This document shows, piece by piece, positions 12,323 to 25,235 of a DNA stretch of 64,000 nucleotides (positions within the stretch are counted from its first letter, which is position 1; each line of letters opens with the position of its first letter). A model generated the notes under the pieces. The model was given only the letters and a program-made list of their open reading frames with translations, searched no databases and was not told the DNA's origin. The position numbers were made by a program, and so were the translations under genes. Origin of the DNA: Neospora caninum Liverpool. Lineage: Eukaryota; Apicomplexa; Conoidasida; Eucoccidiorida; Sarcocystidae. Location of the stretch: the NCBI RefSeq assembly GCF_000208865.1, contig NC_018390.1:2528790-2592789 (forward strand), written 5' to 3'.

Positions 12323-15078
12323 AGTATATAACGCTGTTGATTCCTGGCTGTAAGTGTATGTAGATCACCTCCGTGTCTGTCAATCGAAACGACTCTAGTG
12401 ATTTTGATACAGGTTTGTAAACACTTGCGTGTATGTAGCAATGCTTCCTTCCAGGTATATACATGTAGGTGCCAGCACATATGGGGATGAAGACTTGAGT
12501 TGCATGCAGGGCTCGACCGTGGCCTTGGTGCAAGAGGAAAATGGTGATATGTCAACCAAGGACAACGATGCTTGCATGCCCCTACTGCGCTTTGATGTAA
12601 CTCGCCTTGAGTCACGTTTTCACGCAGTGTCTGAGACACATAGCAACATCGCGGCCATTCTGTTTCGCCTTCCCAGTCGATCTCGCCGTAAGCATCTGTA
12701 CGTCGATCTGTCAGTGTTGCTCTCCCTCTCCACATCCGATCTCTCTGTGTGTCTTTCTCTTCCGCTGCCACATCTTTATCTGCGTTTCCCTCCCTGGTTG
12801 TTTGTCTGTGTATCTGACTGGTGTGGGTTTTCGGTTGCTGTTTTCGTTCCCCTGTGTAGGGTGCAGTCGGCGGCACGCAGAAGGCCACGGACTGCGACTT
12901 GGACAGAGTCACGCAAATTCGTGCGGTGTTTGACCGGCGCGCAGGGTCGCGCCTCCAGGCGGGTTTGAGCGTGACGCGAACCTTCATCGTCTGCTTCATC
13001 TTGATTTTAGGCGCGCTCTTGATCAACCGGGACGAGAACAACCTGGTGCTCATCCCGATCGAGCGGATGATGGTGAAGATGAATGAGATCCAGAACAACC
13101 CGCTGGCAGCAGCGAACATGTCCGACGACGCTGCGCTCGACTCTGGGAAGAAGGCGCACGCCGTGCACGGGAAACCGCTGGACGACGACGACTATTCCTC
13201 GCCGTTTCGGGCCGTTCAGGCGCTGTTCTCTGGGAAGAGCAAGGCCAGCTCGGACTCGATGGAGACGGCGATGCTGGAGAAGACCATCATCAAGATCGGA
13301 GGACTCCTCGCCCTCGGATTCGGCGAGGCTGGCGCAGAGATCATTGCGAAGAACATGAAGAATGCAGACGGCGGGTTGAACGCGATGCTCGACGGGAAGA
13401 AGCTTCAGGCGATCTTTGGCTTCTGCGACATCCGCAACTTCACGGACGCCACGGAGATTCTCAAGGAAAAGGTGATGGTGTTTGTGAACCAGATCGCGGA
13501 GATCGTCCACGGCACAGTCGACCAGTACTCGGGGTGTGCAAACAAGAACATCGGCGACGCCTTCCTCCTAGTTTGGAAGTTCCCCGAAGTCGAACGCGAA
13601 GGCGGCGTGAAGGAGCAACTGATGGACACCGCCACGACCAACCGCCTCGCAGACATGGCTCTCGTCTCCTTCGTCAAAGTGATTGCCGGAATCAACAAGT
13701 CGCAAGTCCTCGCGGAGTACCGAGACATCCCCGAACTCGTGCAGAGACTCGGAACAGGGTGGAAGGTCAAAATGGGCTTTGGGCTCCACGTCGGCTGGGC
13801 CATCGAAGGCGCCATCGGATCCGAATTCAAAATCGACGCCTCCTACCTCTCTCCGAACGTCAACATGGCCTCGAGGCTCGAAGCAGCCACGAAGCAATAC
13901 GGCGTCTACATCCTCATCTCCAACGAGCTGTACGACATCATGTCGCCGCAGGTGAGGGGAGACGTTGAGGACCGGACGGCGATCGACGGGGCCGTTGAAG
14001 ACGCAACGGCGGGCTGAGGACCCGGGTGGCGGTCAGCGGTTTTGAGCGCGTGCCGGAGGCGCCGTCGACACCCAACTGCGCCTGGCGCGCTCTTTGATTC
14101 TACACGAAAAGTAAAAACTGGAGGAAACAGAGAAGGACATACCTTTTCCACGCGGTGCGATGGAAGAGGCACGCGAGATGAAAGAGAGTCTGGCGCCCGA
14201 CCTGGAGTGTCTCTGGACCGGCTTGGCGGGGCCCCGCACCTCTTGGTGGAGCGACAGAGTTGGAGCAGAACGCGAGACGCAGCGAAAGAAAAATCTGCGC
14301 CGGAGACAGGACACGAATCACGAAAACTTGAAAGGGAGAAGCCGGCCTGAGACGTAGAACAACATTAACTTTTCTGAGAAAACCTGTGGCCTTCGGCGGG
14401 ATGCCTCGTGAAGTCCCCGGCCTCTTGCTTCATGCCCCCCCCTCGTGGTTTCCTCTTTTTGCTGATTGGTTGGCGACGGTGAGCAACTGCCTTGAGAGGA
14501 AAAACCACAGAGTCACCGAGAGGGAGAGAAATGCAGTTCTAACTTCTAAGCGGGCATCCATTGACATCTCTGTTTCTGTTTTTTCGCGTGTTCCGCGTGT
14601 GGCAACGCAGGCTCAACTGAATTGCCGTCAGATTGATCGCGCGACCGTGAAGGGATCTCAAGTTCCGCTGGGGCTGTACACCGTGGACTTAGATCCCGGA
14701 CGGCTGTCTGTGGTTGGGCATCCGCTCGCGGGTGCGAGCGGCGCTCTGCAGAATAAATCGCGGCTGCGCCAGCAGCGCAACCTGCAGAAACAGAAGCTCT
14801 GGTCGAGTCGAACGTCGATCTCGGCCATGTTCGAGACGGACCCAGACATCGTGACGATGCGCGAACACCTGACCAAGGAGTTCATCACGACTTTCCGCAA
14901 AGGCTTCAGCCACTACCAGGCGGGCGAGTGGCATCGCGCGAGAGAAATCTTTGTCAAAACGCAGTTCATGCTCGGGGTCGAGGATGTACCCTCCACCGTC
15001 CTCCTCACGTTCATGGCCGGCTACGACTTTGTCGCCCCCTCAGACTGGATGGGATTCCGCGAGCTCGTCGAAAAATGA
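9583..15078 (+). CDS. Voltage-sensor-like domain fused to class III adenylyl cyclase (ACalpha type)
   Basis: Makes cAMP from ATP. Exons: 9583-10522, 11800-12179, 12860-13951 and 14611-15078. All junctions are GT-AG, phases agree, and they give 959 residues. Residues 74-204 form a four-helix sensor-like module: helices at 74-89, 105-124 and 131-150, then an S4-like segment at 183-204 with Arg every third residue (RLIRLVRLIR). A fifth membrane helix spans about 274-290 and a sixth about 480-496, enclosing a loop of about 190 residues. The cyclase domain spans about 620-830. The metal-binding Asp residues are at about 630 (GFCDIRNFT) and about 673 (NIGDAF). The transition-state Asn/Arg pair is in NMASRLE (about 775/779), preceded by DASYLSPN. 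This layout matches Plasmodium ACalpha and alveolate ion-channel/cyclases. There is only one cyclase domain, so it should act as a homodimer. The start ATG is the first in the open frame; an upstream exon is possible. Confidence in the family is high. Confidence 0.9.
12271..12330. repeat. Intronic (TA)n microsatellite
   Basis: About 60 bp of near-perfect TATATA with single G interruptions, inside intron 2 of the adenylyl cyclase gene (12180-12859). Confidence 0.85.
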
Positions 15079-17199
15079 CGAGAAGAGACAGAAGGACGCA
15101 GGAGCGAAGGAAGAAACGGGAAGCAGAGCGGAGAAGAAGGGGAACGAGGCAGAAGAGAGGAGACAGCGCGAAAGAGGAAAGAAGAGATGAACGGTAAAGA
15201 GAGAAGGAAGCGAGAGGGAGACAGGGGGAGGAATGAAGACTATCCCCATCCTGGCGCAGTGACACAGGGTCTGTCGAATGCCACGAACGATCCATACGAA
15301 ACAAGCGAAGCAAAACGGATCCAGCGAGCGCGCCGCAATTTGACAAGGACGTGAGGAAACTCAAGAGATGAAGAAAGGATGACGCTGGCTGTTCTGTTGC
15401 TGTTTCCTAGGATCTTGGCGAGTTTGTGGGCCTTTGTCAAGAAAGAAACGAGGAACGAATTTCTCAACAGACTTGGTCTCTCGCGTCGTAATCAAAAGTC
15501 TCATCGGGTTTCTGCCTTCTCGCGAACAGCATCTCTTATCTCTCCAGCTCCGTTCCCCCGGCGTCACACGTTTTTCGGCTGCACGACAGAAGCGTTTATG
15601 TTCCTTTCTCGCTTTTTCTGTGCCGCCGCCTACACGCTCGCCGCCTCACTGAGGCGTAACTTTCCCGTTCCGAGACACAGTCGTTCTCTCTGCTTTTCTC
15701 CACAAGCGACTGGTGTCTCCTCACCTCGATCTCCAAACGACGAAACGCAGTTCCCGTGAAGGCCATCTCAAGACGCGAAAATCGGGCCTCGACACAGAAC
15801 CTAAGGAACTCTAGGTGTAAAGCAGTGGTTCTATCTAAAAAGGTAATTATGCGGATGTGTAGCTCTACTTATACAGACAAAAGTGCATATATATCTATAT
15901 ATATAGATGTCTAGATCTACTCAAATAAGGAGTTGCACATTCCTATTTGTTTCGACAGATGCTTCGATCTACCCCTGTAGGTGGGTGTGCATTTCCTCGC
16001 CGTCGCTTTCTGCGAGAGCCGGAGCGAAAGGACGCTCTAATGGAGGCTGGCGAATGTGTCGTTGCGGATTCGCCCCGAAAAGCGGTAGAGAGAAAAAAAA
16101 TAGGGGCAGCTTTTGACAGAGTCGACAACACAGACACTGCGAGGGAGAGACGCAAAGATCACATCAGGTGCTTCAGAGGGTTGAAAAGAACATAGAAAGT
16201 CGAAACCTAGAAATGGAGAGAGAGAATTGAAAACGGGATTGCGTCTCACAGCTCCCCGCCGATAACGCTCCGGACGGCTAGCCAAAGAGCGTTCGAAAGC
16301 GATTTCCTAAAGAAGCCGGTCCGCTAAATCTGCGACAGAGAGACACACGAAACACAAAACCAGAGAAGGGCCGACTCGTTTCGCGTTTTGAGAGCGATTG
16401 AAGGCAAAGCAAGCGGTGTAGGTCAGCGAGTCTGCCGAGGCGCGTGCACGACATAAGAGACACGCAGGCCGGCAGCAGCAGCACAAAAAGCAAAAACAAA
16501 CATATCAAAAAACGCAGGCTGCGCTCGGAAAGAAGAGGAGACATGGACGCACAGCAAAAGAAACATGCGCGTGAAAACATGGATGAGAGCAAGACCACGC
16601 GAATCGTCTGATGACGATCCACGCAAACACTGCATTTGCTGCAACAGCAAGCTTGTCCACACGCCAGTCCAGAGAAAGTAGAACACCACACAGAAACAGT
16701 CACACGAAACAAGACAAACAACGGGGAAAGGCGAGACATCCTGCATTGCTCGAACCGCGATGCAGGCAACTGCAACTCGCTCCGCGAGTCTGAAAGGAGA
16801 CAGTCGACTGTTTGTTTCTCCGAAATGGATTGCGTCGCATTCTCAAGAAACCACGAGGAGCCGAGAGAGAAAAGGAAAACTGAGAGGGCGGCAGCGAAAA
16901 CGCACGAACGCCCAAACGTGGCGCACGGTGGATCTCCGCATGCAGTTGACTGCTTGTCGATGCGTTTTGCGTCGTTTCGTCGTGCAGAAGAGTGCTCTGT
17001 GCGTTGCTCGCGATGCAGCGCGAGGCGAGTGTCGAGAGAACAAAAACGACTACAGGGAAGAGAGAGAGCGGCGCGAAAAGGCCAGAAGAGAATGGGAGCT
17101 GCACGTGGCGTGACGGAGAAAAACCAAATTGGAGAGACGGGAACGCTAGGATGAAGAGGCATCGCACGAGATAAGCAACGGACGAGAGGGAGGTCGTAC
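15079..17199. other. Convergent intergenic region / unresolved 3' end of thioredoxin-like gene
   Basis: Lies between the cyclase stop at 15078 and the last minus-strand exon I can support at 17200. The first 120 bp after the cyclase stop are purine-rich on the plus strand, probably 3' UTR. The minus strand has a long open frame at 16278-17162 with a hydrophobic, Ser/Leu/Cys-rich and unconvincing translation. The terminal exons of the thioredoxin-like gene should lie somewhere here, but I could not place them. A short AT microsatellite sits at about 15886-15906. Confidence 0.5.
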
Positions 17200-18661
17200 C
17201 TTTCGAAGATATGTGAGAACTTTTCGCCTGCATTTCGGTCCTTAACCAGCTCGACAGCGTCGCCTGATCACGGAAAAACCACGCAGTTTGGCACATTGAG
17301 AAGACAGAGAGACATGCTTTCGAGAGAGAAAAAAACCTGCGACGTCGAATCCGCAAGCTGTGGAGAGCAGGGGGAGAGGCAAGCATCAACGTCCGTGACC
17401 GAGTCAAAAAGGGAAGTGAAGACGCCTGCTGGCTTGTGATGGATCCCGCCGACTCCTGCACGCTTTCTATTCTGTGCCTCCTGATTCTCTAGCGAGGTGT
17501 CGGTTTCCCTTTCGCTGAAAGTCACCGCGAGACTCTCGATCAGCTATTTCGGATTCTGAAACAACCTTTCTGTGGAAATGATGAAAAGAACAGTTCAACA
17601 TGATTGGAGAGAACTCGCGGCTCTCGCGACCGCCAAAGACGTTCACCCTTCAGAGGACCAGCTGCGAGGCCGGTTGCAACGTGTTTCCAATCTCTGTCTC
17701 GCGTAGGCGTTTGCGCAAAGCGGCTTTCTGTTTCGATGCAAAAGAAGCGTTCCGTTCCAAGTGCCAACCTCAAACACCGCATTTATTTCGTCTCCGCTTC
17801 CTGTGCGCTTGCTTGTCTGCCTCACCGGTCATCACGGCATCGTCGGGAGTGACAAGAACCAGTGAAGGAAGAGATTTGATTTTGTATTTTCGTAGCAGAT
17901 GTCCGTAGTTCTGCAAAGGAAGCGCGTACCTGAGACATTCCCGACGCCCGACAAGGAAAGGGCCTTTTCGTGAGTTATCCGCATTCTGTGGGAATTTGGT
18001 TTGGACGCATGCGCTTGGGCGGCGAATAAAAATCCGTATACGAAGATGTATTTTGCGTCACACGGATCGTCGGCACACCGGAGAGACACCCACCGTTTCC
18101 CGCCTATTTGCAGCCCTGTCTCCAGTGTCGAGTACGCGTGTGTCTATGCGAGAGCGGAATTCGGTCGGCGTGAAGGCTAGTAAATCATCCAGTTGCACAG
18201 GCGGGAACAACGGGAAGGTTCGCCGGCGCTATCTGCCTGTCACCTCACCACGGCATGGTTTGGACGAATCCTCTGTACTCCTTCATGTTTCTGTCGAGAG
18301 GCACGTACACGACTTCAAACATGCCTGTGGGCCGAAGGAAATTGTAGAAGCGAACGAGGGACGACATGAACGTTTTACAGTAGGGGCACCACGCGGCGCC
18401 GAAGAACAGCCCGATGTATTTCCCGTCCAGCGCGGGAGGCGACGGCGTCAAGCAAAGCGCACGCGAGGCAGAGACGGTCGACTCTGAGGGTGTTTCTGGA
18501 GAGACGGGAGGAGAGCGGGAGGCGTTCACAACGAGAAGATCGTTGTCGGGAGGCAGAGGCGTCGTGGAGTTGTACGGCATCAGACTTTTCCCCTCGGCGG
18601 ATACCGGGGACGAGCACCGCGCAACGAACGGCCGGCGCTGGCCAAACAGAAGGACTCCCAT
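17200..18661 (-). CDS. Thioredoxin-fold (nucleoredoxin/tryparedoxin-like) protein, C-terminus unresolved
   Basis: Minus-strand exons: 18661-18249, 17929-17826 and 17263-17200. All have GT-AG borders and matching phases. The ATG at 18661 opens an N-terminal extension of about 75 residues, rich in Ser/Pro. The thioredoxin fold follows: GKYIGLFFGAAWCPYC puts the redox-active cysteines at residues 92 and 95. Next come the VVYVPLDRN strand, then MPW/YALP across the first junction, KSLPSLVLV with the cis-Pro region, and DDAVMT/GDAVELVKD across the second junction. That order (WCxxC, MPW, LP-x-LV, then an acidic turn and a helix) is diagnostic of the nucleoredoxin/tryparedoxin group. These enzymes reduce or oxidise disulphides in partner proteins. 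The active site is CPYC, the pair typical of glutaredoxins, not the CPPC of most nucleoredoxins. The third exon ends with an AG left over, so at least one more exon must lie below 17200. Confidence 0.8.
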
Positions 18662-21600
18662 TGTATCGGTCCGCGAAAAAAGAAAAGCGAGGAAGGCGGC
18701 AGGAATTCGGCGCCTACGGAGTCGGAGCGTTACACAGAGAGCAAAAGCCTAGTCAAAAACGAAAGGTTTTGAGCGGAACCAAAGGACTTAGAGCCGACGG
18801 ACCAACCGTGCGATAGCTTGGACAGACGAGACACAGCGAGCGTTGCAGAGGGGAGCGCATCGCGCCAGGGTAATGGATGTCACACGGGGACAATCTTCAC
18901 ACAAGACCCGAAAAAGTGAAAAGGTAAAGGTTCAGTCTCTCGCGAGGCGCCAGCAGGGACGAGTCGCCTTCCGTTTTGGACTGGACATGGCACGCGACAC
19001 CACGGTGACTTCCAAGAGGGCTAGAGGCTGCGCGCAGAATGTTAAATGCAGTGTTCCGTTTCGCGTGTCGATTAAGAGGCGGTTTCGCTTACCTTTTCCG
19101 TTTCCTCCTTCACTCGAGCACGGTCGTTTTTGTCTTGATTGCCGCACGAAAAGTCGTAGAAGAGCCGTGGCTACTGCGATCGCTTGCTACGCGCACAGTC
19201 TGCAGGATCGGGATTTCTTCCGAAGCTTCAGGAACGCTGAGACGGAAGAGGCGCGTCTGGGACTTTCCCAAGGGAAGCGGCGAGAAAAAGGACGTCGGCT
19301 CACTCGCAAAAAGACAGAGGTGAAATGCTCTCCAAAGAATTGACTTGATCCCGTCGTGTGCAAACGCGCATGCAGCCGAGGGTTTTTGTTTTTGTCTTGC
19401 TGGCTTCCCGTAGCTCGACGGCCCTCTCTGTATCGTAAAGCGTTTCGACCTCGCCACCGACTTCTTTTTCAGGGAGAGTTGCCGCGTGACGCGACAAAGG
19501 ATGGTGACAAAAGCCGCAAAACCAGGCCGCCAGGGGCGTAAGTTCTTCGCATGCCGGAAGATCTCTGTGGAAGCCGCGATGGAGTTCGTCTCTTGCGGTG
19601 CGCAACCCTTTAAACCGCATTTGAGCTTTTGTACACAGAAAGCAACGGATCTCTAGAATCACTTGGAAGGATCTGCGCTTTCAGCCCTGTCGTTGCCGCA
19701 GGGACAACTTGCTTTCCAGCATCGTTTTGGTTTCTGTGCCGGAAACACCCACTCGCTTTTTGGTTCTTCCCACTTTGTTGTCCAATTCGATTTCCTCTGT
19801 TGCTGGCAACACCTTTATGGACGGGGCTGACCACTCCGAATAACCTTTCCCTCGGCGTTAGGGTTGTCGGTTGCAATCCTTCCTGAGTAGCGTGTGTACA
19901 CGTACCATTCGACTCGCGCGTTTTGATTCAGAGATCCGAAGCGGCTGAAGTCTCGACACAGAGTCCCTGCGGGAAAGACACTTCGGGAAAGCACCTGGCA
20001 ATGGGAGTTCAATCGAACGATGGATCAAATCCTGTTGAGTTTGAAATCACTCTCTCCACTTCCCCACCCTAGGTTCGCCTTCGTTCGAGCATCCAATGAG
20101 CGGGACTTGAATTTCTTGCAAAACCTCAACAGTGGGTTTGGGGCAAGCAGGCTTGTCAGCGACGATGCTGCTCGAAATCAGTGTTTCACACGTGACATTC
20201 AAACCGACAAATCACACGTGGGAAACCCGTAGGCGCTGTGTTGCGCCAGCAATACAAATCCATGAATAGCGTACCACGCTCGGTTCGATTAGCCGACAAT
20301 CCAGATATGTCTTATATCCCGGGACTTGTCACGCTGAGGGATCTGTGGGCAAATCGTCAGGTCGCCGACTCGACAAAAGTGAAGCGACAACACTCTGCTG
20401 CGTCGTGCCTCGAATCAAGAAAGTGAACACCCGCTAGACAGCGACGCTACGTATCCAATAACATGTCACGTCTTTGGTGACTCGGAAACAAGCAACTGGC
20501 CTGACTGAGCGCAATCCAGTGTGACGTGTCTGTCACTGAGCAAAACGCGCATGTCCCGGGAGAAAGAGCTCGACCGCACGCTTATTTCCCATCTGTCTAG
20601 AGAAGTTTTCGCGATTTTCAAATGGTTCACGCAAACGTTTCTCTTCTGTTCCTTCCGTGCAAAATGTCACGGCGAGGTGCGCTCAAAGAATCGCAAGAAA
20701 CGCTCGTTTTCCCTGCCAGGTCTACGGTAGGAAGATGCGTGCACACCGGCACGAGCTTCGGTATCGGAAAAGCCTGTTGCTTCTCGTCCTCATTTCAAAA
20801 TCGACACAGAAGGCGTGTCTCGAAGCCAGCGACTTCGTGGCAACAGCCAGATGGGCACGCGGCTGTCCGGTTCCCACAAACGACGAAAGCAGCAAGCGGA
20901 ATAGTCTATCTGCCGTGTGGGTCGGTCAAGACATTTTGATCAAGCGAGGGAGACTGTTTCTCCAGCGTTCCGACGCTTCAAACTTAGGCAAAGAATGGAA
21001 GGCGCTGTCTCTTTTGTGGTTTCGCAAAGAGGCGCGGACCGAGGCGGCCCAGAAAGACAACAAGCCGCCGAGAAAAAAGGGGGGAAAACGATGGGGGAAC
21101 ACAATGGAATACCAAGCAAGAACCAGCACACAGGCAAGCACCGGACAGGCTGAAATCTAGCGACGCGTCAACGTCGGAAGCAGAACTTCCCCAGTGTTGC
21201 GTTCTATTCAGCACGCGAATAACAGGAAGCCTTCTTGGGTACTGACAGCAGAAACCCAACGCCGCTAGTTTCCAAGGTATTGCTGCCCCACGAATCCGTC
21301 TTCTGAGTGTCTCGCATTCAATTGCCGACTGTGTCTTTTACCAGCCCCTACGGGTGTGTTCCTCCTCGCCCAGTCGACGTCGACACAGAGTGAGGAGAAG
21401 AAGTCCAGAAAAGGGGAGGAGGGAGAGAGGAGCAAGCGAGGCTGCGACAGCGACGAGGACAGAAGGAAATCGGAAAACAAGTTAGAGAAAGAGAGATAGA
21501 GGGAGATGAGGACAAGCAGATGATATTGCTTGCCGCAACCGTCTACGCCTGTGTGAACGGCGGCGCGGTTTGGTTTGCCAGTTCCTGCGCCTGAGACGAA

Positions 21601-22200
21601 ACAACACAGGAACAGAATTGGGAACAGACATCACACAAACACGACGCGGTCTGTGAATTGGGAACAGACATCACACAAACACGACGCGGTCTGTGAATTG
21701 GGAACAGACATCACACAAACACGACGCGGTCTGTGAATTGGGAACAGACATCACACAAACACGACGCGGTCTGTGGGGGTGCAAACGTGCCTTTGTCCAC
21801 GAAACTAGAACCAAGAAGAATCGAACAGCGCTGGCGAGAAGACGGCATCACATTGCGAAAGCCCGGGCGAGATGAGTAGACGGATTCGCTTCACTGAAGC
21901 GTTTGGCAGTGAGGATCACCTCGCGTTCCTTTTCAGCAATCACCGCTGTTACCCTCCTGTCCAGTTACTGTGCGCTCCGTTTCAGCCGGTGGCCCTCCAC
22001 CACCACTTTCCGAGCGGCAGAACGCGAGAGGGAGCAGGAAAGCAAATGTGCGTTTCGTTCAAGCGGACCACATTCCACTCTTCGCCTTTAGCCGCCGCGC
22101 CAGGTTCCCCTGGATGGCATGCAGCGGCGCGCGTTGACGATCGTCGGCTTACACCACAAAAATCGGTAGCACCCGTCGAGGGCTAAGACCATCAGAGAAC
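18662..22200. other. Intergenic region between two minus-strand genes
   Basis: Upstream of the thioredoxin-like gene and downstream of the TPR gene. Apart from the 40-bp tandem repeat at 21615-21774 I see no gene, RNA or conserved coding block. It should contain the promoter of the thioredoxin-like gene and the 3' UTR, possibly also a short last exon, of the TPR gene. Confidence 0.6.
21615..21774. repeat. Perfect 4 x 40 bp tandem repeat
   Basis: The 40-bp unit begins GAATTGGGAACAGACATCAC and ends GCGGTCTGT. It occurs exactly four times in register (starts at 21615, 21655, 21695 and 21735) with no mismatch. It lies about 450 bp downstream of the last supported exon of the TPR gene. Confidence 0.95.
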
Positions 22201-22991
22201 TCACGCGCTGAGACAACGGCGGCTTACCTCGGCGCGCAGACACTCCAATTGCGGTCTCTGGAGGACGGCGTCGTAGGCACTCGCACGCTGCCGAAGCTCC
22301 TCAGTTAAACTGCATGCAGTCGTGTGTATGTCACTCAGTCGGCGTCTGAGGAGGAGCAGAGGAAAAGCGACACGCGCGTTGCCCATCGAAAGCCTCATGG
22401 TTTCCGGCTGGTTGTGCGTCGCTACCACAAATGATGGTCAAGGCCCGCTGCGCAGCACCCCGTTCGCCGAGACCTCGCCCCGGTTGCCACTGAAGACCCA
22501 TGTCGCCGTGACGCCTTGGGGACGCACACACGCTACGTTGATATTTTCCGACAAACAATTCTGCCCTCGCCTGGCATCCGGCAAACAATCTCACAACAAT
22601 GAACCGGCGGGCTGTCAGGCACAAGGCGCCTTCGTATACCTGGGCGCCAGGCGTCCTTCCCATTCGCGCTTACTCGATGTCGAGAGGTTCACTTCCGGCG
22701 GCAGCCGCTTTCCGCAGAAGATTGACGGCTTCTCTGAGAGCGTCAGTCGCGTCCTTCTGCAGCTCTAGAGCCTTGGCGGAGCTGAAGGCGCCTCGCTCGT
22801 TTGGTCCCTCTGTTCGGCGCAAAAGAGCCTGAACGGAAAACCCCAAAAGAAAGCGGAAACTCAAAGAGGTACAGCACAGCCAGAGCTCGGCAAGCACCCC
22901 CGCGGATTGCACCGAAGGCTTTTAGTCTCGCTCACCACCGTAGTGGAAGCATCGCTGCCTGTCGCGCGTCTCGATATAGATATATACATAT

Positions 22992-23031
<40 letters not shown>

Positions 23032-24722
23032 GCATGTGGCGGCGGGCAAGAAGATTCACCCGGAGATATCCAAATCGCCTCCATCGTGGTGGTTTTTAGG
23101 CTTTGCTGCTACCACAAATAGCCTAGTGCAGAAGCAGGACGCAGGCACGAAGATCACGAAACGGCTGAAAATGACGAGGGCTCATCTTCGTTGTTTCCCG
23201 TGTCAGCAGACAAATAGTGGAAGGCGAGGTGCGGGCAAACGCGCACCGAACACGGACTTCTTTTCTTTGCAGGGGTTCATAGAGGGCTGATGGGAAACTT
23301 ACGCTGAGTGCCCGGAAGAGTTTGAGTCGGGTCTCGGCGGCGTCGAGGAAATCGCCGTTGACGGCTTGGAGGTTGGAGAGGGCTTTCCAGAGCTCGGCCT
23401 GATCGGCGACGTGCTGCGCGAGAAATTCCAGTGTCTTGAGAGTGGATTTAAAGAGAGGAGAGGAAGAGACGCTCGAGACCGCAAAGGCGCCTGGCCGACG
23501 CGGCTCGGGCTCTACCGCAAAGGCGACGCTTTTCACACTTCTCGGCGCTGCGGCATTGCCGGATTCCGCAGCCGAAGAAGGCGAATGTGGAGATACAGCA
23601 GACGCAGGAGGACGATCCTCGTTCGCGTCGTCTTCAGACGAGCGAGGAGCCGACGCGGATGACTCATTGTCGACGGCGGCCTCGGGTGAGACTCCGGAAA
23701 CCACCGCGTGTTCCAAGAAACTGTAGATCCAAATGGGAATTTTGTCTTTCTGAGACAAGAAGAAAACCATGCCGGACACGGGGAGACACCGTGATCCTCA
23801 AGAAGAAAGGCGCGGGTGAAGGTTTCCCCGAATCTCAGGAAAAAACGCAAGGTGACTCAGGAAGAAAGACGCAGGCCTTGACAGGCGATACGTGGACGCA
23901 TGAGGGAGCAGTACCCACCGGAAACCGCGCGTCAAATAATTCTACGCATGCAAAGCTGAATCAAACAAAGCCCACGTACCTTGTGCAGCAACACCCTGCT
24001 CACTGTACACACAGGCACTGCTACCTTATTGTACATAAGCATTGCACATACATGTGTTTATAGAAAAACACGAAATACGCATGTACGTGCATATATATAT
24101 GTAAGTGCAGCCTAGGTTGAATTGCAAAACGCGTTTCTATGTTGAATCCGGCGAATTTCACAAAGCGCTTGTATGCACCTTATTTAAAGTACATATATAA
24201 ATATATATATATATACATATGGTTGCATAGGGTTCCAGACAGAACTAGAGATATTTGTATATTTGAACACGCGCACGGCTTGTGGTGTGTGGGCTTACAA
24301 CGTTGAGATCCACGTAGTGTCTGAGGGCCTCGTTGACTCCGCGAATATCCCTAGCACGAACCGAAATCTTGAGGAAGTTGTCCCACACCCGCCAGCTCTC
24401 TCTGCGGTACTTTGCAGCCTCGCCAATGCAGAGACGAGCGGCTGTCCAGGCTTCGCGCTAAACGCCGCAAACGCACGAAAAGGGACTTACACGATGGAGA
24501 ATCTGCACTGAGTGCCCAGACGCCGCGTCCCAGCAGACGAGAGCCGAAAGCAAAGAGACGGCACCACGGAAAACCCGGAGGATCTCACACGTGCAAACGC
24601 ACGCCTGCATGCAACGTCTGGGTTCTGTTGTTTCAGATCCTACCTCCACCATTCGCGCTGCTTACTTGCCTCCACATGCCCAGACAAGTATACACATTGA
24701 TATATATATATATATATATATA

Positions 24723-24755
<33 letters not shown>

Positions 24756-25200
24756 GCACTTTGCTGTGTGTCTGAGCCAGTTAAAGGGTCATGTGGGAAG
24801 AGACAGAAAGATGCAAATTTCTGCCTTTCTTTGACAAGTGCGATTCCGATCTCCCTGTAAGCGTGGGCGACACATCCTGCGTCACTGGACTGAACGCGGC
24901 CTGTCAGGGCCCGCTGGGAGCTACTGGACCGAAAGAAACTGCGCCGAAGAGGAAATCCGGCGCGCCGACAGGTGCGCAACTACACTGGATGCCGTTCTGG
25001 GGGCCGGAGCGACCCGAGAGTACCCGAAAAATGAGAGATTGGGAGACCCATGATCAAGGTTGTATCTATCCACAGATACAAGCAAACCGCAAAAAAGGAA
25101 ACATATGCCAATCTCTAAATCGGGAAACAAAAGCCTACACGAGAAAAAGAGTAACACATAGGTACATATACAATCATTCATATGCACACATGTATATATG

Positions 25201-25235
<35 letters not shown>

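Noticed and set aside
16278..17162. 294-codon minus-strand open frame
   Set aside because: It is rich in Ser/Leu/Cys with scattered hydrophobic runs and no recognisable family. It may hide a terminal exon of the thioredoxin-like gene but is not credible as a whole gene.
17540..17727. Phase-compatible third exon for the thioredoxin-like gene, ending in a stop at 17540
   Set aside because: It joins in phase, but its translation (ESRFAQTPTRDRDWKH...) has no family character. The block at 17263-17200 also joins in phase and yields GDAVELVKDRNAGEKF, which fits the end of the thioredoxin fold.
20275..20300. GGTTCGATTAGCC resembling a tRNA T-loop
   Set aside because: No paired acceptor stem, D-arm or anticodon arm at tRNA spacing.
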